From the NCBI RefSeq assembly GCF_900102785.1, contig NZ_FNGC01000003.1, forward strand, positions 190,753 through 253,953: a DNA stretch of 63,201 nt. The letters are read 5' to 3'. The position numbers were made by a program, and so were the translations under genes. The stretch's first letter is position 1; every line of letters starts with the position of its first letter. The DNA comes from Arthrobacter sp. ok362 (GTDB taxonomy: Bacteria > Actinomycetota > Actinomycetes > Actinomycetales > Micrococcaceae). Below, one piece after another: positions 60,175-63,201 of the stretch. The notes under the pieces were generated by a model. It did no database searches. It saw only the letters and a program-made list of their open reading frames with translations, and had not been told where the DNA came from.

Positions 60175-60368
60175 TCTCCGTACCTTCTCTCGAGTCGGTG
60201 TTCTTCCCACTGGCCCTCGGCGTAGGCGTCTGCCTGGTCCTGCGCGATCGCGGCCAAGCACTCCATGCACTCGTCGCAGTCGCCGTCCTCGCACTGCTCC
60301 ACATCCTCCGGCGGGAGCATGTTCTCGAACGCGCGCTGCGCCGACTCGAAACCCGGGATCTGGCTCAT
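60171..60368 (-). CDS. 65-residue acidic Cys-containing protein
   Basis: The ATG at 60368 overlaps the upstream stop (TCATGA); an ATG at 60389 is also possible. Central EDVEQCEDGDCDECMECLA could bind metal. Unknown. Confidence 0.55.
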   Translation of the reverse strand: MSQIPGFESAQRAFENMLPPEDVEQCEDGDCDECMECLAAIAQDQADAYAEGQWEEHRLERRYGE

Positions 60369-60520
60369 GACCAATCGCCCCGTTCCCATGCCGTGGCCAG
60401 TGACTCGTCGTCAAGGTGTTCGAGCTCGGCCATGGTCCGGTCGTACTGGATCGCCCGGGGGATCAGGACAATCGCGCCAACAATCGTGAAGGCGAGGACG
60501 AGGACAAAGATTCCGTTCAT
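60365..60520 (-). CDS. 51-residue membrane peptide
   Basis: N-terminal transmembrane helix (GIFVLVLAFTIVGAIVLIP) followed by an acidic tail ending RGDWS. Starts in an ATGA overlap. Could be an early membrane effector; unknown. Confidence 0.55.
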   Translation of the reverse strand: MNGIFVLVLAFTIVGAIVLIPRAIQYDRTMAELEHLDDESLATAWERGDWS

Positions 60521-60798
60521 GCTGCGTGCTCCTGACTGACTTTGCGCGTCCAGGTCTTCAGTGACCCGTTCTTGCGCGACTTGGACTTGGATACGGTGCT
60601 GTTGACCGATTCGATGTAGCCGAGGTTGCGGGCCGCGGCGAAGGCCATGCCCGGGGCATTCTGATGCGGCGCCGGCCTCATCTCGCGGCGAAGATCATCC
60701 GCGGTGAACTCTTCGTGCTGGAGGGATAGGCCGAGGATCGTTGCGACCGCGTCCTCGTGCCAGGCTTCGTGGGAGTCTTCGAGGATCGCGGCCTTCAT
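60517..60798 (-). CDS. Winged-helix-like small protein
   Basis: 93 residues. DAVATILGLSLQHEEFTADDLRREMRPAPHQNAPGMAFAAARNLGYIESVNSTV has the spacing of a small winged-helix domain, with a basic C-terminus. Possible early regulator; inferred. Confidence 0.6.
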   Translation of the reverse strand: MKAAILEDSHEAWHEDAVATILGLSLQHEEFTADDLRREMRPAPHQNAPGMAFAAARNLGYIESVNSTVSKSKSRKNGSLKTWTRKVSQEHAA

Positions 60799-60896
60799 GC
60801 GGACATCACCGCAAACTGCGTCCGGAGCGTGTGGGCGTCCGGGCTCTCCGCTGCGGCTTCCTGCATCATCTGGTCAAAGATCGGGGTGTCGCTCAT
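60795..60896 (-). CDS. 33-residue peptide
   Basis: MSDTPIFDQMMQEAAAESPD..., between two overlapping genes (ATGA both sides). The regular coupling is the main evidence that it is translated. Confidence 0.45.
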   Translation of the reverse strand: MSDTPIFDQMMQEAAAESPDAHTLRTQFAVMSA

Positions 60897-61090
60897 GCTG
60901 TCCTCTTCCTTGCTGCGTAGACGGCGATGTCCCGTTTGATCCGCATCTCGCGGGCCATCTCCATGGCGGTGGTGATCTCGTCCGGCGCCAGGGCGATGTT
61001 GCCCCGGAGCGTCTTCGGGTGCGGCTTCCCGCGGGGGATTGGCTGGGTGGCCAGGTTCCGTCGGGTGGCACGGTGCGTCGGGTCGCTCAT
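60893..61090 (-). CDS. 65-residue basic protein
   Basis: From the ATG at 61090 (ATGA overlap). RATRRNLATQPIPRGKPHPKTLRGNIALAPDEITTAMEMAREM: basic start, helical end. Unknown; possibly nucleic-acid binding. Confidence 0.55.
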   Translation of the reverse strand: MSDPTHRATRRNLATQPIPRGKPHPKTLRGNIALAPDEITTAMEMAREMRIKRDIAVYAARKRTA

Positions 61091-61326
61091 GCGGCCACCG
61101 CCAGCCGGCGGGCCGCGGCGGCCTCGTTGATCTCCTGCATGACGTTCTTGACAGCCGTCTCGCCGGTGACGTCCGAGTGCTGGAGGACGTAAGCCTCGGC
61201 GTCCTCTTGAAGCCATCCATCGCAGCGGAGCTCCATGCGGCGGGCCGCCTTCTTCATCTGCGAGAACGTGAGGCCCAAGCTCTCGGTGTTGTTCTTCTGC
61301 ATCACAGTGGGAAGTAATTTGGGCAC
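61087..61326 (-). CDS. 79-residue helical protein
   Basis: GTG 61326 chosen for AAAGGGG nine bases upstream. SLGLTFSQMKKAARRMELRCDGWLQEDAEAYVLQHSD, helical. First member of the overlapping small-gene series. Unknown. Confidence 0.55.
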   Translation of the reverse strand: MPKLLPTVMQKNNTESLGLTFSQMKKAARRMELRCDGWLQEDAEAYVLQHSDVTGETAVKNVMQEINEAAAARRLAVAA

Positions 61327-61416
61327 GACAAATGGCCCCTTTCTCCGGCAGAGAAACACCGGGTGAGGTTAGTGCAAGGTGGGGGAGTGCCCTGAGACGG
61401 GCGAAGGTGGCGCCGG

Positions 61417-61635
61417 TTAGGCGAAGGGGTCTTGCTCGTGCTCGAAGGGGATCGGCGCGTTGCGTTCTCGGACCCAGTCAACGAGCTTGGCGATGTCGTC
61501 CTGGTGGAGCATGATGCGGTTCTTGCCGAGTCGGGTGCAGTGCCCGGATTCCCGGCAGTACCGGCGCAGCTCGGTCTTGGACATGCCAAGCTCCGGGGCC
61601 ACGTCCTCCGGGGTGCGGAAAATCTGGGCGGTCAT
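61417..61635 (-). CDS. Excisionase-like HTH protein
   Basis: 72 residues. TPEDVAPELGMSKTELRRYCRESGHCTRLGKNRIMLHQDDIAKLVDWV is a MerR/excisionase-type helix-turn-helix. Located at the start of the early operon, so it may act as recombination directionality factor and regulator. Its start overlaps the upstream gene stop. Confidence 0.75.
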   Translation of the reverse strand: MTAQIFRTPEDVAPELGMSKTELRRYCRESGHCTRLGKNRIMLHQDDIAKLVDWVRERNAPIPFEHEQDPFA

Positions 61636-61904
61636 TACGCTGCGCTCCGGACGGCCATGTCGTCGGGAAGGAGTGTTGATGCGGGCGTGTTGAGTGCTCC
61701 AGCGATGCGGCAGAGTTCCTGGATACTGAAGCTGCGGCGGTCGTCTCGTGTCTGGTGGAGGCTGCGGCGGAGGGTTGAGTAGCTGATGTCGGTTTCGGCG
61801 GAGAGGGCCTTGAGGTTTACGCCCTTGACGATCATGGCGTGCATGATGCGGTCTGCAATCTCTACGTCTGCGGAGTTGTCCGCTTGGGCTGGTTCCTTGT
61901 TCAT
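61635..61904 (-). CDS. Cro/CI-type HTH regulator
   Basis: 89 residues from the ATG at 61904. IADRIMHAMIVKGVNLKALSAETDISYSTLRRSLHQ forms the helix-turn-helix; IQELCRIAGALNTPASTLLP is the usual following helix pair. First gene of the leftward early operon, divergent from the HTH gene at 62033, so a Cro-like or early control role fits. Confidence 0.8.
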   Translation of the reverse strand: MNKEPAQADNSADVEIADRIMHAMIVKGVNLKALSAETDISYSTLRRSLHQTRDDRRSFSIQELCRIAGALNTPASTLLPDDMAVRSAA

Positions 61905-62032
61905 GTAAGTAACGTACTTGTTCAATCGGACAAGCGCAACCGCGACACGCCCGGAACCCAAGTAGTTGAAAATTGGTAATCGAGTACTACGAAAACTTGT
62001 TAAGTATCCAAACGGGTAATAGTGTTATCCAT
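61905..62032. promoter_or_regulatory. Divergent promoter/operator region of immunity genes
   Basis: 128 bp between divergent HTH genes. Inverted repeats AAGTA-ACG-TACTT (61907-61919 region) and ACTT-GTT-AAGT (about 61996-62006). For the rightward gene, TTGTTA (61997) and TAGTGT (62020) are 17 bp apart and place the start of transcription at the ATG, suggesting a leaderless message. Confidence 0.6.
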
Positions 62033-62275
62033 ATGAACACGTACGGCGAACGACTCGAAGTGGCACTGTCAACTCAGATCAAAGTTGAGCTGGTTGAGCA
62101 CGACATGGACCAAAAGGACCTGGCAGCAGCCATTGGCATCGAAAGCGCCACCCTCAGCCGCTACCTCAAGGGCCACCGCAACATGCCGATGCCTACATTC
62201 TTCAAGGTAGCCGAAGCTCTCGGTGTTACTCCCCGCGTCCTGATGGAACGCGCAGAAGCTCGCATCCAGCAATAA
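62033..62275 (+). CDS. XRE-family HTH protein
   Basis: 80 residues from the ATG at 62033. VELVEHDMDQKDLAAAIGIESATLSRYLKGHRNMPMPTFFKVAEALGV is a full Cro/CI-type DNA-binding domain. No dimerisation or protease domain follows. It could be the immunity repressor or its partner. CATATG overlaps its start codon. Confidence 0.85.
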   Translation: MNTYGERLEVALSTQIKVELVEHDMDQKDLAAAIGIESATLSRYLKGHRNMPMPTFFKVAEALGVTPRVLMERAEARIQQ

Positions 62276-62648
62276 GCGTCGACGGCAGGACGCCGGCCGC
62301 AGCTGCAGCGTCACCCAGCTCTCGTACAGTGCTGGCCGTCGTGGCGCTTTCGGATCGAGCTTCTCGTGTCATGCAGTTTCCCCCGCTGTTCGAATATATG
62401 TTCTAACAGAAGACCATACTCTTACCGTCAGACAGCCGCATCCGCGGCGGGTAACGGTTCGTTCACAGCTTCCGATTGGAGGCTAAATCTACCCCATATG
62501 GGGTAGATGATTAAATTAGCCTTGCCTCGGATCCGATGCCCGGCGTACCGTGACGTTTGAACAATCTGTTCCATATGAAGTGATGCAGCGCATATGGGGC
62601 AGTTTGCCCAGCTCAGCGCGTTTTCGGCCCATATGGACGGATACGATC
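62276..62648. promoter_or_regulatory. Operator-rich intergenic region
   Basis: 373 bp without a supported gene. CATATG is centred at 62495-62500, 62572-62577, 62591-62596 and 62630-62635, with flanking C and G runs at several sites. TACGAT at 62642-62647 is a candidate -10 for the next gene. Confidence 0.6.
62487..62508. promoter_or_regulatory. Perfect 22-bp palindrome, operator candidate
   Basis: The core TACCCCATATGGGGTA is extended by ATC and GAT to a perfect 22-bp palindrome. Outer GGCTAA (62481) and TTAGCC (62516) add a second symmetry. Very likely a binding site for a dimeric regulator. Confidence 0.7.
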
Positions 62649-62930
62649 ATGTCTATGCCCTCAGGTAAGCAGCCGGAATCCGGCAAATTCGCGCGCGCCG
62701 TCACGGACGAGATACTCATGTCCATGGCGCGCAAGCGGATCAGCGGCGCCCAGCTGGCATCGGAGACGTCGCGCTCGCAGAGCTATATCTCGAAGCGCCT
62801 CCGCAACGAGGTAGCGTTCACGGTCAACGACATCGAGGAGATATGCGACGCCCTGGGCGAGGATCTGCTGGATCTCGTGGCCGCCGCAGTCCGCGCCGCC
62901 GGCCTTACCAGAAACTATCGCCGACGCTAG
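62649..62930 (+). CDS. HTH regulator next to attR (candidate immunity repressor)
   Basis: 93 residues from 62649; an ATG two codons later (62655) would be leaderless if TACGAT is the -10, and a GTG at 62550 would run through the operator sites. FARAVTDEILMSMARKRISGAQLASETSRSQSYISKRLRNEVAFTVNDIEEICDALG is an XRE-like helix-turn-helix. Its own promoter region is full of CATATG sites, which suggests autoregulation. Confidence 0.8.
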   Translation: MSMPSGKQPESGKFARAVTDEILMSMARKRISGAQLASETSRSQSYISKRLRNEVAFTVNDIEEICDALGEDLLDLVAAAVRAAGLTRNYRRR

Positions 62931-62948
62931 AGCCATAAACGAAGAATG

Positions 62949-62982
62949 AGCCCCATCCTCAGCGCGAGGATGGGGCTTTTTT
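62949..62982 (+). terminator. Terminator after the attR-proximal HTH gene
   Basis: AGCCCCATCCTC-AGCGC-GAGGATGGGGCT, a perfect 12-bp stem, ending in TTTTTT. Confidence 0.9.
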
Positions 62983-63001
62983 GGGGTCGAAAGTTGTTGG
63001 C

Positions 63002-63011
63002 CTCGCCAACA
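63002..63011 (-). other. Inverted TGTTGGCGAG motif, possible integrase arm site
   Basis: CTCGCCAACA is the exact inverse of TGTTGGCGAG, which appears twice in attL (13300-13309, 13321-13330) and in attR (63175-63184). It lies about 100 bp inside the prophage from attR. Confidence 0.4.
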
Positions 63012-63106
63012 CAGGTCGGAACAGGTGGGATGCAGGACAGGGAAGAACCGCGAGAATCCGCGGAATACAGATCAAACTAGTGTGCCGAAAAGTGGCTAAA
63101 CGGGTT

Positions 63107-63201
63107 TTCAATTCCCCCCATCTCCACATAAGATAGGCCCTAGATCCCAGTGATCTAGGGCTTTTCTTTTTGCTTGTTGGCGAGGAGCCCGTTTTTGTTG
63201 G
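63107..63201 (+). repeat. attR: direct repeat, cut by window end
   Basis: Identical to 13232-13326 over all 95 visible bases, including the tmRNA 3' strand and the terminator hairpin (stem at 63137-63161). The repeat probably continues past the window. Confidence 0.95.

Larger units (their letters stand above)
13232..63201. mobile_element. Complete siphovirus prophage integrated in ssrA
   Basis: Bounded by a direct repeat of at least 95 bp (13232-13326, 63107-63201). The unit length from repeat start to repeat start is 49,875 bp. It holds integrase, immunity, replication, packaging, head, tail and lysis genes in coherent modular order with no inactivated core gene seen, so it looks inducible. 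The right repeat runs into the window end, so the true repeat length is unknown. Confidence 0.95.

Overview
The window is a high-GC actinobacterial chromosome, most likely Arthrobacter or a close Micrococcaceae relative, carrying one complete integrated siphovirus. The host assignment is inference. It rests on a GH25 muramidase with an LGFP cell-wall repeat, a Flp/Tad pilus operon of actinobacterial type, the gene order prfB-ftsE-ftsX-M23 peptidase-smpB-ssrA, frequent GTG and overlapping starts, and a tmRNA tag of AESKRTDFALAA.

Host part (1-13231): a partial secreted muramidase (minus strand), galE, a seven-gene tad operon (ATPase, two membrane platform proteins, a Flp-like peptide, three TadE/G-like pseudopilins), a strong inverted repeat, prfB, the cell-division module ftsE-ftsX plus an EnvC/RipC-like M23 hydrolase, smpB, and ssrA (tmRNA).

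Prophage (13232-63106, about 49.9 kb): it sits in the 3' end of ssrA. A direct repeat of at least 95 bp (13232-13326 and 63107-63201) marks attL and attR. Each copy restores the tmRNA 3' end and its terminator, and the right copy is cut by the window edge. At the left end are a small gene and a tyrosine integrase (plus strand), three 26-bp-spaced repeats, and an accessory stretch (DUF3800 protein, a small unknown protein, an alpha/beta-hydrolase-like protein). From about 61.9 kb leftwards almost everything is on the minus strand. In order of transcription these are regulators, a long run of very small genes joined by 4-bp stop/start overlaps, recombination genes (YqaJ exonuclease, a partner protein, an AAA/SMC-like ATPase), HNH, SSB, a glutaredoxin, a DnaN-like sliding clamp, a C5 methyltransferase, a replication organiser-like protein, MazG-like and RusA-like proteins and a 3'-5' exonuclease. 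Then come a tRNA-Asn with two tRNA-like elements, an HNH nuclease, a non-coding region with two tandem DnaA boxes and a G-rich hairpin, a small prim-pol, both terminase subunits, portal, MuF-like protein, scaffold, decoration, capsid, neck, tail tube, frameshifted tail chaperones, tape measure with M23 domain, minor tail proteins, membrane/lysis proteins, endolysin, holin and two paralogous tail spikes. The immunity region (61.9-62.9 kb) has two divergent HTH genes and a third HTH gene next to attR, with a cluster of CATATG-centred operator-like sites.

Inside the minus-strand phage genome are several plus-strand cargo genes (16089, 40641, 41260, 47036, 47827, 58545), some with a TANNNT element placed so that transcripts would be leaderless or nearly so. 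These are the best candidates for lysogen-expressed functions such as exclusion, defence or surface modification. The most interesting combination is a phage-encoded sliding clamp, SSB, minimal zinc-finger prim-pol and tandem DnaA boxes with no recognisable DNA polymerase, which suggests recruitment of the host replisome. All functions come from motif reading; no database search was possible.
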